DNA of 64,000 nucleotides from Vibrio mangrovi (GTDB lineage: Bacteria; Pseudomonadota; Gammaproteobacteria; Enterobacterales; Vibrionaceae): NCBI RefSeq assembly GCF_024346955.1, contig NZ_AP024884.1, forward strand, positions 1,240,001 to 1,304,000, given 5' to 3'. The stretch's first letter is position 1; each line of letters begins with the position of its first letter. A program made the position numbers and the translations under genes. The notes under the pieces were generated by a model. The model made no database searches and was not told the origin of the DNA. It saw nothing but the letters and a program-made list of their open reading frames with translations. This document shows, in pieces, positions 1 to 8,129 of the stretch.

Positions 1-347
1 GCAAAATCGATATCAATAAAAGAGAAACGGTTTTATACGGAGATCATAAAAACCCATATTTTAGGTTTGACCCTCAATTCATGATTGCACTGAATGCGGA
101 ATCACACCTACAGATGAATAAATTGAGAGATATTGCCTGGCAGGTAGCGAAACCCGTAAAACTGAAAGCAGGCTCTTTATTAATTATTGATAACAAAAAG
201 ACTGCACATGCACGCAGCAAATTCAAAGCTTATTTTGACGGAAGCGATCGTTGGATCCAACGGGCGTTTACAATTTCGAATAAGAAATACATCAACGAAA
301 AACTCAATATAAGCACAAACATATATGAACTGATAGCTGAGATTTAA
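1..347 (+). CDS. TauD / L-asparagine oxygenase-like dioxygenase, C-terminal part
   Basis: The frame is open from the first base of the window (first full codon at 3) to the TAA at 345-347, so only the last ~115 residues are present. The segment DPQFM near the start, then LLIIDNKKTAHARS and FDGSDRWIQRAF, match the C-terminal half of the clavaminate synthase / L-asparagine oxygenase branch of Fe(II)/2-oxoglutarate dioxygenases. In that family the His of HARS is the distal iron ligand and the Arg of the RxF motif binds 2-oxoglutarate. These enzymes usually hydroxylate free amino acids. The substrate cannot be read here. The stop codon directly abuts the ATG of a LysE-type exporter, which suggests coupled translation. 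The ATG at 81 is internal to the domain and is not the start. Confidence 0.75.
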   Translation, partial: KIDINKRETVLYGDHKNPYFRFDPQFMIALNAESHLQMNKLRDIAWQVAKPVKLKAGSLLIIDNKKTAHARSKFKAYFDGSDRWIQRAFTISNKKYINEKLNISTNIYELIAEI

Positions 348-944
348 ATGTCTACCTATATTACATTCGCTTTATCAATTACGCTTCTCATCGTATCACC
401 AGGCCCTGTTGTGAGCCTGGTTATTTCCGAGTCAAAATATTCATTTCCCAGAAATACTGTTGCCGGAGCCTTACTCGCATCACAAATATTGCTGATTATC
501 AGCCTCATTGTCATACTGTCCGCGTTTCACATCGATCCGGTTTTTCTCAACCTCTGCCAGTTCGTTGGCGGCATTTATCTGATCTATATCGCCTGGAGTT
601 CATTCCGCCATTCAGCCACGGAGAGCAATCATGTGATTCGTTCGTCCGGAAAACAGTTCTGGAAATCGCTTAAAATCGGTTTATCCAATCCGAAAGATAT
701 TCTGTTCTTTATCGCCTTCTTACCAACATTTATCACAATGGATGATGACTTTTTTGAGAAATCAATCCATCTGATGTTGATCTGGCTCATCATCGATTTC
801 CTGATTATGACGATGTACAGTTTGTTAGCTCAAAGAATCTTTGCTTCCGTGTCCGGAAAAACAATTATTCATTATTTACCCATATTTTCTATTCTGGGAT
901 TTGGTCTGCTTGCCGTCTCCCGAAGTCTCTCTAATTTCCTGTAA
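348..944 (+). CDS. LysE/RhtB-family amino-acid exporter
   Basis: A 198-residue membrane protein. The N-terminal helix followed by LLIVSPGPVVSLVISES is the signature start of LysE/RhtB translocators (PGP motif). SNPKDILFFIAFLPTF in the middle matches the second conserved block (NPK...FF..F.P.F). Length and about six hydrophobic segments are typical of the family, which exports amino acids or their derivatives across the inner membrane. The ATG follows the stop of the upstream dioxygenase gene without a gap, so the two are very likely one transcript. The pairing suggests export of the amino acid made or modified by the dioxygenase; that is inference. Confidence 0.85.
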   Translation: MSTYITFALSITLLIVSPGPVVSLVISESKYSFPRNTVAGALLASQILLIISLIVILSAFHIDPVFLNLCQFVGGIYLIYIAWSSFRHSATESNHVIRSSGKQFWKSLKIGLSNPKDILFFIAFLPTFITMDDDFFEKSIHLMLIWLIIDFLIMTMYSLLAQRIFASVSGKTIIHYLPIFSILGFGLLAVSRSLSNFL

Positions 945-957
945 GAGCAAGTAATAC

Positions 958-993
958 AGAGATTCAAACCATTCTATTATGGTTTGAATCTCT
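958..993. terminator. Terminator hairpin between convergent genes
   Basis: A perfect 15-bp inverted repeat (arms 958-972 and 979-993, loop TCTATT) lies between the exporter gene and the convergent DUF3157 gene. It has no long T run, so it may act mainly as a 3'-end hairpin for both strands. Confidence 0.65.
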
Positions 994-1007
994 GCCTTGC
1001 CTATGAC

Positions 1008-1583
1008 TCAGCGCGTTTCTATTGCAGAAATCGTCGCCACCAACTGATAATCCGACGCTTCTTCAACATCGACATGAATGATTTTGCCAACCACTGACAT
1101 TTTCGGGCGTAAATAGGTGTCTGCCATCCTCTTAATTGACTGCCAGATGGTTATCTCATCCTGAATCGCCAGTGGTTTCCCCTTCCCGTCCAAAACTTCC
1201 AGATGAATTTTCACAGCGATCACAGACTGAGAGCCCTGATTGGTGATTGCTGTCGGAATCACCAGCCGGCCACCCTGATAAGTTGCAGCACCCAGAACCA
1301 CTTCAACACCTGATTCAGAAAGTAATAAACTGGATTTGTGGCTGTTCAGCTGCAACCGGGTCCGACGTTCAGTATGATTCACCGGTGGTGTAGCAATTAC
1401 AGGAGCCACAGCATTCTCCTCAACACTGTGCTGATTCTCCGATGCTTGTGACTCGTTCTGAATATAGTGCCAGGTAAAATCATCATTCAGAATCGCCTGA
1501 CGCCCATCATCCAAAGTCACCTGCTGGCTTGCTGCAACAGCCGACATCCAGAAAACGGCAATCACGATCATAAAATGCTTCAT
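1008..1583 (-). CDS. DUF3157-family secreted protein
   Basis: The frame is open to 1601, but I place the start at the internal ATG at 1583 (MKHFMIVIAVFWM), which has a purine-rich site (AGAGAAGA) upstream; no site is seen before the ATG at 1601. The product is 191 residues. A signal peptide ends near SAVAAS, and QVTLDDGRQAILNDDFTWHY follows, which I recognise as the start of the DUF3157 family seen in Vibrio. The middle is a low-complexity linker, and the C-terminal ~110 residues look like a beta-sandwich domain. Function is unknown. It is monocistronic, convergent with the LysE gene, and likely periplasmic. Confidence 0.65.
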   Translation of the reverse strand: MKHFMIVIAVFWMSAVAASQQVTLDDGRQAILNDDFTWHYIQNESQASENQHSVEENAVAPVIATPPVNHTERRTRLQLNSHKSSLLLSESGVEVVLGAATYQGGRLVIPTAITNQGSQSVIAVKIHLEVLDGKGKPLAIQDEITIWQSIKRMADTYLRPKMSVVGKIIHVDVEEASDYQLVATISAIETR

Positions 1584-1764
1584 TCTTATTCTTCTCTTCA
1601 TCAGAAAGGGCTGAACATACCACTAAGATCTCCAGAATACTATCGCTACCTGAGCCACTGCCTGATGTCAGATCACTCAATAAATTTAACGAACACCAGA
1701 CAAACTCTCTCTTAATACAACTACTATTTATAAGTTAAGACAAAAATATTTTATTGGTGAATGT

Positions 1765-1932
1765 ATGAAACAGTTTGTAATCATTGCAGTGACATTAATC
1801 GCTTTATCCGGATGCCAGTTAACCCGTGTCGAAGGAGAAATTGATGATGTTAAAGTGAAAGTCAAAACAACTGAAACAAATGATAAAGGAACATTCTGTC
1901 CACCGGGTCAGGCCAAGAAAGGTAATTGCTAA
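1765..1932 (+). CDS. Small lipoprotein (55 residues)
   Basis: ATG at 1765, stop TAA at 1930-1932. The sequence begins MKQFVIIAVTLIALSGC, a textbook lipoprotein signal with the lipobox LSGC, so Cys17 would be lipidated. The mature part is 39 residues, has a short charged segment, and ends CPPGQAKKGNC, with two further cysteines that could form a disulfide. A GGTGA purine element lies just upstream of the ATG. The ending is familiar from small uncharacterised gammaproteobacterial envelope proteins. No function can be assigned. It stands alone between the DUF3157 gene and the metallo-beta-lactamase gene. Confidence 0.75.
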   Translation: MKQFVIIAVTLIALSGCQLTRVEGEIDDVKVKVKTTETNDKGTFCPPGQAKKGNC

Positions 1933-2441
1933 GCTACGGTCAAACCCAGGTCACTTATTTATTCTATGAGTCACTTTGAATATATATGCTATCCACCTGA
2001 TGCATAATCACTTATAATAACCTGCATTTTGTACGGTCTCTATAAGTATGGTCAAAGTGACTTTCAGTAAATATCTGCGATGCTTATCGATTGAATCCCT
2101 TCGAATCGTCTGTCTTCCAGAATAAACCTTAGTCACGCAACGAAAGAATACATCCATGATGACAGTGAATTTGTATTCGGCCTGACCTTTCATATCATCA
2201 CTAGATACTTCAGAACACATTCGTGAAAATAAAGTGCCGGTGAACTGACTCTCAAGGCTTTACAAGATGTTTCCGGCTCAATCAGAGCAATGCAATTGTA
2301 TTCGGTCACATCTGATCAATCAGAAGTTTCTCCAAGACCCGACGGTTATGAATGCCTGATATGACAGCAGCATAGGGCTGCAACACTCGTACTGGCGTCA
2401 TTGCTCTGATGATTTCAATATCTCATAAGGAGTTCAATTCA
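1933..2441. other. Non-coding stretch, about 510 bases
   Basis: No convincing gene is seen. A 70-codon frame on the minus strand (2008-2220) lacks a ribosome-binding site and any recognisable motif. The last ~30 bases hold the Shine-Dalgarno site of the next gene. The promoter of that gene must lie here, but I cannot place it. Confidence 0.5.
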
Positions 2442-3485
2442 ATGAAGCGACCCAAGTTTTTATCAATTTTTTCTATGATTGCTGCGGCTGTGACTTTCTC
2501 AGTACAAGCCGATGTACCTGAAGCGCCTTCAACAGTTTCTGCGGTTTATCGTGCACCTTCAGTGACTGAAGCCCTCGCCCCGGGGGAGAAAATTGGCAAT
2601 CTTTTTCATCTCAATATAGAAACGCCCTATGTATTGCAGCGACTCACGGATCGAACCTATTGGTACCAGTCAGGCTTCTACGGCACCATATTTTACGTTG
2701 GTCACAAAGGTGTGCTGCTTTTCGATCCTCTGGAATTGCGTTCGGATAAGATTCTGGAATCGATTAGAAAAGTTACTCAAAAGCCGATCACTGCCATTGT
2801 ATATTCCCATGATCACGGTGATCACATCGGTGGAACTCAGGCGCTGCTAAATGCAATCAAAAATCAGGCTCGTCCACCCCGAATCATTGCATCACAAGCA
2901 ACCGCAGATAAAATGGAACGGTTGAACAGCCAACTGCCACGCCCGACTGAAACAATCTCCTGGCCGAATGGTTCCTTTAACTTTGATGGTTTAAAAGTTG
3001 AACTTCATGGCTTTGAGCACGCAGCTCATACAGATGACCACTCAGCATGGTTACTTGTCGGAGAACGAGTCCTTCATGCACCCGATCTTCTGAATTCAGA
3101 TCAACCTCCTTTCTGGAACTTTGCCGGTTCTGAGCGTTTCACCTATCTGGAATCCAATCTGAAAGAAGCAAATGCTTTAGACTGGGACTATTTTAGTGGC
3201 GGGCATGGTAATGTCGGTTCTCATGATGACTTCACCTTCCATCTTAAGTTTATTGCTGATCTGAAAGCTGCTGTTGCTAAAGCAATGGGCGAGGTTCCTT
3301 TCGGCTTTGGTGTCGACACAAGCACGATCAATGCCCATACCATCATGCTTCCGACCTGGTATGACGAGATTGCACGTCGCGCCACTGAAAGTCTGCGACC
3401 AGCTTACGGACAGTTTTATGGTTTTGAAACAGCGACTCCGGCAAATGCCGTGATGATTGCTGAATACCTCTATAGTTACCGCTAA
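2442..3485 (+). CDS. Secreted metallo-beta-lactamase-fold hydrolase
   Basis: The start at 2442 is chosen because TAAGGAG lies 9 bases upstream; the in-frame ATG at 2409 has no such site. The product is 347 residues with a signal peptide (cleavage near SVQA-DVPEA), so periplasmic or exported. The zinc motif HDHGDH is at residues 123-128 (H123, H125, D127, H128), followed by the strand-turn GGTQALL. Later metal-ligand candidates are HAAHTDDH and the GGHGN segment. This is the MBL-fold superfamily in its broad sense; family members hydrolyse very different esters, lactones and lactams, and nothing here identifies a beta-lactamase in the clinical sense. It is monocistronic with a 3' hairpin. Confidence 0.85.
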   Translation: MKRPKFLSIFSMIAAAVTFSVQADVPEAPSTVSAVYRAPSVTEALAPGEKIGNLFHLNIETPYVLQRLTDRTYWYQSGFYGTIFYVGHKGVLLFDPLELRSDKILESIRKVTQKPITAIVYSHDHGDHIGGTQALLNAIKNQARPPRIIASQATADKMERLNSQLPRPTETISWPNGSFNFDGLKVELHGFEHAAHTDDHSAWLLVGERVLHAPDLLNSDQPPFWNFAGSERFTYLESNLKEANALDWDYFSGGHGNVGSHDDFTFHLKFIADLKAAVAKAMGEVPFGFGVDTSTINAHTIMLPTWYDEIARRATESLRPAYGQFYGFETATPANAVMIAEYLYSYR

Positions 3486-3500
3486 TCTCCGGCAATGCAT

Positions 3501-3524
3501 AAACCTCTCAGATCAGGGAGGTTT
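3501..3524 (+). terminator. Terminator-like hairpin
   Basis: Stem AAACCTC/GAGGTTT with a 10-base loop, 15 bases after the MBL gene stop. The tail is only weakly T-rich. Confidence 0.45.
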
Positions 3525-3771
3525 ATGTTCCTCTTCACTTCATATAATCAATTCAGCCCAGAGCAATCCGTTTAGTATAAAAATCAGAAAAATCCACTTT
3601 CTCCGGTTATTTTTGTGAGATGTACTAGACTTCAGGTATATATCCCTACCGTGCCATTTTCTAATACAACAGGCATGTGTGGCTTTATGTTGGTCAGGTC
3701 AGTTGGAAAACTTAACACTATCGTCGATTAAGAATATCGATGAAGGTATTTATCGGTTAAGAGGCCAAGTG

Positions 3772-5880
3772 ATGAAAGAACAACATCGAATACCAGCACG
3801 TTTCCTGAAAATACTGGTTCTGATTGTATCTTTCCTGGCACCAACATTGCTGTTCGCCGCACAGGTTGAACGACTGGAGCTTAATCCCGGCCGGATTATC
3901 TCACTGGAAAAAAGGAATATGGCCACCAGCCATAATATTCCTCAGGTGCTGGAAATGACACAGGGAAACAGCGTCTCTGAAATCCGCCGGATTCAGAGCC
4001 CTGCCGGAGGATATAGTATCCGCTACCGGCAAACCTATCATGGTGTTCCCGTCTGGGGAAAACAGATTATCATCCACCGGAATCAACACGGTAAGATCAA
4101 AGCAATGAACGGTGAACTGGTCAGCGATATTGCGCGTCAGGTGGGTAGTGTACAGGCCCGTTTCTCAGCAACAGAAGCCCGGACCAGAGTGCAACAGGGT
4201 TATCTGTCCAGAGGCGATCACATCACCAATCAGAAAACCGAACTGGTGATCTATCTCGATGCCTACCAGGATGCCCATCTGGCTTATGACATTCAGTTTC
4301 TGGCTGAATCAGAGCAACGCATGGAGCCAACCCGGCCAACCTTTATTCTCGATGCGAAAACTGGCGATGTTCTGATGCAAATGGAAGGATTAGCCCACGT
4401 ACAAGTCGACGCATACGGTCCGGGAGGTAACCAGAAAATCGGCAGATACTATTATGGTCAGGACTATGATCCGCTTTCCGTCGAACTCTCCGGAAACAAC
4501 ACCTGTGTGATGAACATCCCCGGAATAGTGAATACCATCAATCTCAACCATAAAACCACAGGAAAAACTCACACATTCACCTGCCCTGAGAACACTGTCG
4601 AAGAGATTAATGGTGCCTATAGTCCGCTCAATGACGCCCATTACTTCGGTAAAATCATCTACGACATGTATCAGGACTGGATTGGTATGTCACCACTGAC
4701 TTTCCAGCTGGAAATGCGGGTTCATTACCGTCGCCGTTATGAAAATGCTTTCTGGGATGGCACCGGCATGACTTTCGGCGATGGTGCAACCTACTTTTAC
4801 CCACTGGTCAGTCTGGATGTTTCCGGTCATGAAGTCAGTCATGGTTTCACTGAACAAAACTCAAATCTGACCTATTCCGGTCAGTCAGGCGGCATCAACG
4901 AATCATTCTCCGATATTGCCGGGGAAGCTGCTGAGTTTTATGCCAGAGGGGCAAATGACTGGATGGTCGGTTATGATATCCGCAAGTCTCCGAATGGTGC
5001 TCTGCGCTATATGGACAATCCTCCTCAGGATGGACAGTCCATTGACAATGCATCCAATTACGTCAGCGGTATGGATGTGCACTATTCAAGTGGTGTCTTT
5101 AACAAAGCCTTCTACCTGCTGGCAACAAGCTATGGCTGGGGAACCCGTTCTGCATTTGAAGTTTTTGCCTATGCCAATCAGGCATTCTGGACGCCAAATG
5201 AGACATTTGACAGCGCTGCTGCCGGTGTAAAAGCTGCCGCATCAGCCATGGGGTATTCAGCAACAGATGTGACCGCAGCGTTTGCTGAAGTAGGTGTATC
5301 CACAGAAGGAGGAACCATCCCAACATGTAAAACCAGCCCGAGCACTACACTTGAAAATAATGTTCCTGTCGTGATCGATTCTGCATCTGAACAGCAGTGG
5401 GACTGTTTCTCAATTGATGTTCCCGACAATGCTGTGAATCTGAACATCACAACATCGGGAAATAATGGTGATGCTGACCTTTATGTGAAATATGCCAGTG
5501 AACCAACCACCACCGACTATCATTGTGGCTCTTACAGTGCAGATAGTAATGAAAGTTGCAGTTTTACCACACCGACAGCCGGTAGCTGGTATATCGGTAT
5601 CTATGCCTGGGCGAGTTACACCAATTTAACCGTCACCGCCACATTTGATACCGGAACTCCACCACCATCCGGTGAACTAACCGGCAGCGCTGTTAATAAT
5701 GGTAAGTCCTGGACGGCAATTGTTGAAGGAAGTGGCTTATCCGGTGGAACCTGGTCCCTTGCCGGTTCTCTTCCCTGCGATCAGGAAACACAGTGCATTC
5801 TGAGTGGTATCCCGAAAAAAGTCAGCTCAGTCACATTTACCACGACCGGTGGCATTTCCATCACAATCGCAAAACCGTAA
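3772..5880 (+). CDS. Vibriolysin-like secreted M4 metalloprotease
   Basis: The start at 3772 has AAGAGG 7 bases upstream and is followed at once by a signal peptide (ILVLIVSFLAPTLLFA). The in-frame ATG at 3679 would bury that signal and is rejected. The product is 702 residues: FTP/PepSY propeptide (to ~200), M4 catalytic domain with HEVSH at 353-357 (zinc ligands H353 and H357, catalytic E354) and the third ligand E377 in GGINES, then a pre-peptidase C-terminal (PPC) domain at about 540-630, then ~70 residues of unassigned sequence from 634. The domain order matches Vibrio extracellular proteases (HapA/VvpE/NprV type), which are type II-secreted zinc endopeptidases. The last segment holds a Cys pair (CDQETQC). 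It is monocistronic with a strong terminator. Confidence 0.92.
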   Translation: MKEQHRIPARFLKILVLIVSFLAPTLLFAAQVERLELNPGRIISLEKRNMATSHNIPQVLEMTQGNSVSEIRRIQSPAGGYSIRYRQTYHGVPVWGKQIIIHRNQHGKIKAMNGELVSDIARQVGSVQARFSATEARTRVQQGYLSRGDHITNQKTELVIYLDAYQDAHLAYDIQFLAESEQRMEPTRPTFILDAKTGDVLMQMEGLAHVQVDAYGPGGNQKIGRYYYGQDYDPLSVELSGNNTCVMNIPGIVNTINLNHKTTGKTHTFTCPENTVEEINGAYSPLNDAHYFGKIIYDMYQDWIGMSPLTFQLEMRVHYRRRYENAFWDGTGMTFGDGATYFYPLVSLDVSGHEVSHGFTEQNSNLTYSGQSGGINESFSDIAGEAAEFYARGANDWMVGYDIRKSPNGALRYMDNPPQDGQSIDNASNYVSGMDVHYSSGVFNKAFYLLATSYGWGTRSAFEVFAYANQAFWTPNETFDSAAAGVKAAASAMGYSATDVTAAFAEVGVSTEGGTIPTCKTSPSTTLENNVPVVIDSASEQQWDCFSIDVPDNAVNLNITTSGNNGDADLYVKYASEPTTTDYHCGSYSADSNESCSFTTPTAGSWYIGIYAWASYTNLTVTATFDTGTPPPSGELTGSAVNNGKSWTAIVEGSGLSGGTWSLAGSLPCDQETQCILSGIPKKVSSVTFTTTGGISITIAKP

Positions 5881-5899
5881 AGTAAAAACTTCACGTAAA

Positions 5900-5930
5900 A
5901 AAGGCGCAAATGATTTTGCGCCTTTGTTTT
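5900..5930 (+). terminator. Rho-independent terminator of the protease gene
   Basis: An 11-bp stem (AAAGGCGCAAA at 5900-5910 with TTTGCGCCTTT at 5915-5925), a 4-base loop, and a following GTTTT. It also has an A-rich 5' flank, so it could serve the convergent operon too. Confidence 0.9.
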
Positions 5931-5973
5931 ATACCTATGTCTGTTTTATACCTGCATCCGGGTTCTGCCGGTA

Positions 5974-6300
5974 TCAGATAAAGTATCCGGCAATGATTAA
6001 TCCACTCAAAACTGTTGAGCCAACCATCAGTACCAACAGTTTGCGAACTGGCATCGGCGTACCCCAGTTATTGAATATGAATCCAAGGATGAGGAAAATA
6101 ATCAGGTTTAACAACCCATGCGTTACCCAGTGATGACCGGTACTCGCAACCATCCCGTCATGAATCATTTCACTACTCTCTTTCAATACCACCAACAACG
6201 CACTCAAAATGCTGGTAATTGCATAAGAAAGTCCGAAACCACTGACCGGAGCCGTTACCCGTTCATCCATCACCGAAGCTGATTTTTGATTCTCTGCCAT
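5974..6300 (-). CDS. Small membrane protein, second gene of a two-gene operon
   Basis: A 108-residue protein starting at 6300 with AAGGAGA close upstream. Three hydrophobic segments are visible (about 24-40, 60-77, 87-106). Conserved-looking polar residues inside or near membrane are E41, E44, H47 and the pair HH at 56-57. I do not recognise the family. It begins 12 bases after the stop of the larger membrane protein at 6313, so they form an operon and may form one complex. Membrane-facing histidines leave heme or metal binding open, but there is no diagnostic motif. Confidence 0.7.
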   Translation of the reverse strand: MAENQKSASVMDERVTAPVSGFGLSYAITSILSALLVVLKESSEMIHDGMVASTGHHWVTHGLLNLIIFLILGFIFNNWGTPMPVRKLLVLMVGSTVLSGLIIAGYFI

Positions 6301-6312
6301 GATTCAGTCTCC

Positions 6313-6774
6313 TTATGCCGCAGTAAACAAACCTACTTTAACACCCATGCTAATCACAGCACCGGCACCTTCCATCAGCAGGGCCAGCACGATGATCATA
6401 GCCGCCGTCCATTGAACAACTTTCCGTCCGGCCACCTGTTTAATCAAATCACTGCCCGTAATAATCGGAAGAAAAGTCGCAAGTAGCAGCAACATGAAAA
6501 AAACATGTTCTTTCGTTTCCATAAAGAAAGAATGAGCAAACGGCCACGGACCAGCTTTAATAACGGCTTTATCACCGCCGTAAAAAACAACATACCAATA
6601 GCCACCAATCAGGTAGGTTAGCCACATCAGAACGGCAACAACCAAACTCATATTGCGGATGCGGCCATAATGAATATCACCGGTATTTAACGATTCGACA
6701 AACACCCATACCGCAGCGAGTAAAGCAAGAATGCCAAATGCAGGGTGAAGTAATAATATGAACTCACCAGACAT
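6313..6774 (-). CDS. Four-helix membrane protein of unknown function
   Basis: A 153-residue protein starting at 6774 with GAAGGAG 8 bases upstream. About four transmembrane helices are visible (8-26, 43-63, 90-107, 120-140). Histidines occur at the membrane edges: HPAFG near the N-terminus, HYGRI after helix 1, HSFFMETKEH before helix 3. That layout recalls small cytochrome-b-like or DUF420/DUF2231-like proteins, but I see no motif that settles it. First gene of a two-gene operon with the 108-residue membrane protein downstream. Confidence 0.7.
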   Translation of the reverse strand: MSGEFILLLHPAFGILALLAAVWVFVESLNTGDIHYGRIRNMSLVVAVLMWLTYLIGGYWYVVFYGGDKAVIKAGPWPFAHSFFMETKEHVFFMLLLLATFLPIITGSDLIKQVAGRKVVQWTAAMIIVLALLMEGAGAVISMGVKVGLFTAA

Positions 6775-7066
6775 ACTGATTCTCCTTCAATACGACCACA
6801 GACACTCACTTTCTGGGGAATAATGAATATCCATAGTAAAAGTAATATTAATGATAAAAGTCACATTAAGAGCGTAGCTCAGCGTAATCACAGCTGCGGG
6901 GGAATCCCGGGACTTTCAGACCAAAACAGTCTTCAGGGCAGTAATTGATGAGAAATGTAGATGTGCAGAACATAACAACGTGATGTGAAGCACAATCTCA
7001 CTGTTATTCGTACAGTAACCAACTTCAAATAAGGAGGAAGCAATCACAACGGGATGACGAAAAAAT
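6775..7066. other. Intergenic stretch, nothing clear
   Basis: About 290 bases between two minus-strand transcription units. It must carry the promoter of the membrane operon. The segment around 6940-7030 shows no gene, and I see no strong hairpin. Confidence 0.4.
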
Positions 7067-8002
7067 TCACTTCGCAACGATACTTTCATCGGTTATCCCG
7101 GAAGGAAGAGGATATGCCTGACGCATAAACCCGATAAAGGCCTGCAAAGCACCGGAAGTATGCCGGTGACGCGGATAAGACAGATTCCATCCAGGAAATA
7201 ACGGGCAGAATTCATCAAGGATAGACACAAGCTCTCCTTTTTCCAGCCAGGGTCGGAGTTTCTCTTCCGTCCAGAAAACAATGCCATGATGCTCACATGC
7301 AGCCGTCACAGCCAGCTCTCTGCTTGTGGTAATTAGTGGCCCGTCGACAGCCATTGAAAACCAGTGCCCCTGCTGGTAAAACTCCCACCGGTACACTTCC
7401 CGCCCACCGGAAAAACGCCAGTTCAGGCACTGATGATTACGCAGATCAGCCGGAGTTTCAGGCTGGCCATGTTTTTCCAGATATTGAGGAGAGGCTGCTG
7501 CACACATGCGTAATTGCGACCCTAACGGATAGGCAATCATATCCTGCTGAATAAACTCATCCAGCCGGATACCGACATCAAAACCATCAGCAACCAGATC
7601 AATCACTGAATCTTCAACCAGAACATCCAGAACGATATCAGGATATTCCCGGTAAAACTGGCCCAGAACCGGTTGTAAAATTGCATCAGCCGCACCGGTC
7701 GTGATATGTAACCGGACCGTACCACTCAAAGCCCCCAACTGATCATGTACTTCATTGAAAGCTGCCTCGATTTCATCCAAGGCCGGTCGCAAACGCTGAT
7801 AAAATCGCCGGCCGATTTCTGTGAGTACGACACTGCGGGTTGTCCGGTTAAAGAGTCGGCTTCCCAGATTATCTTCCAGACGTTTAATAATCTGGCTCAA
7901 TGCAGACGGCGTTATTCGTAAAGCTTTCGCGGCAGCAGAGAAACTCCCCAGCTCAGCGACCGCTTTGAAAGCTTTCATTTCTGCGTATTCACTATTCTTC
8001 AT
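7067..8002 (-). CDS. LysR-family transcriptional regulator
   Basis: 311 residues. The N-terminal winged helix-turn-helix is clear: FKAVAELGSFSAAAKAL, then ITPSALSQIIKRLED and LFNRTTRSVVLTEIG. The remainder is the periplasmic-binding-like effector domain. The FYQRLRPALDEIEAAF linker and the GTVRLHI strand are typical of the CrgA/DmlR-like branch of LysR proteins. It is divergent from the aldo/keto reductase gene with 127 bases between the starts, the usual layout for a LysR regulator and its target. The effector is unknown. Confidence 0.9.
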   Translation of the reverse strand: MKNSEYAEMKAFKAVAELGSFSAAAKALRITPSALSQIIKRLEDNLGSRLFNRTTRSVVLTEIGRRFYQRLRPALDEIEAAFNEVHDQLGALSGTVRLHITTGAADAILQPVLGQFYREYPDIVLDVLVEDSVIDLVADGFDVGIRLDEFIQQDMIAYPLGSQLRMCAAASPQYLEKHGQPETPADLRNHQCLNWRFSGGREVYRWEFYQQGHWFSMAVDGPLITTSRELAVTAACEHHGIVFWTEEKLRPWLEKGELVSILDEFCPLFPGWNLSYPRHRHTSGALQAFIGFMRQAYPLPSGITDESIVAK

Positions 8003-8129
8003 ACAAATTCATCCCGGCCCAGAACAATTATCAATCTTATCCTTCATAGTTCATGAATATTCTGAAGTATTAATAAACAATGTCAATGTACGCATAATAG
8101 AGCTATTCATCAATGAGAAGGATACACAA

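Noticed and set aside
2008..2220. 70-codon minus-strand frame in the gap before the MBL gene
   Set aside because: No ribosome site, no motif, and irregular composition; likely chance.
3651..3670. GTGCCA on the plus strand as a minus-strand sigma-54 promoter
   Set aside because: No GC dinucleotide 10 bases after the GG, so the -12 element is missing.
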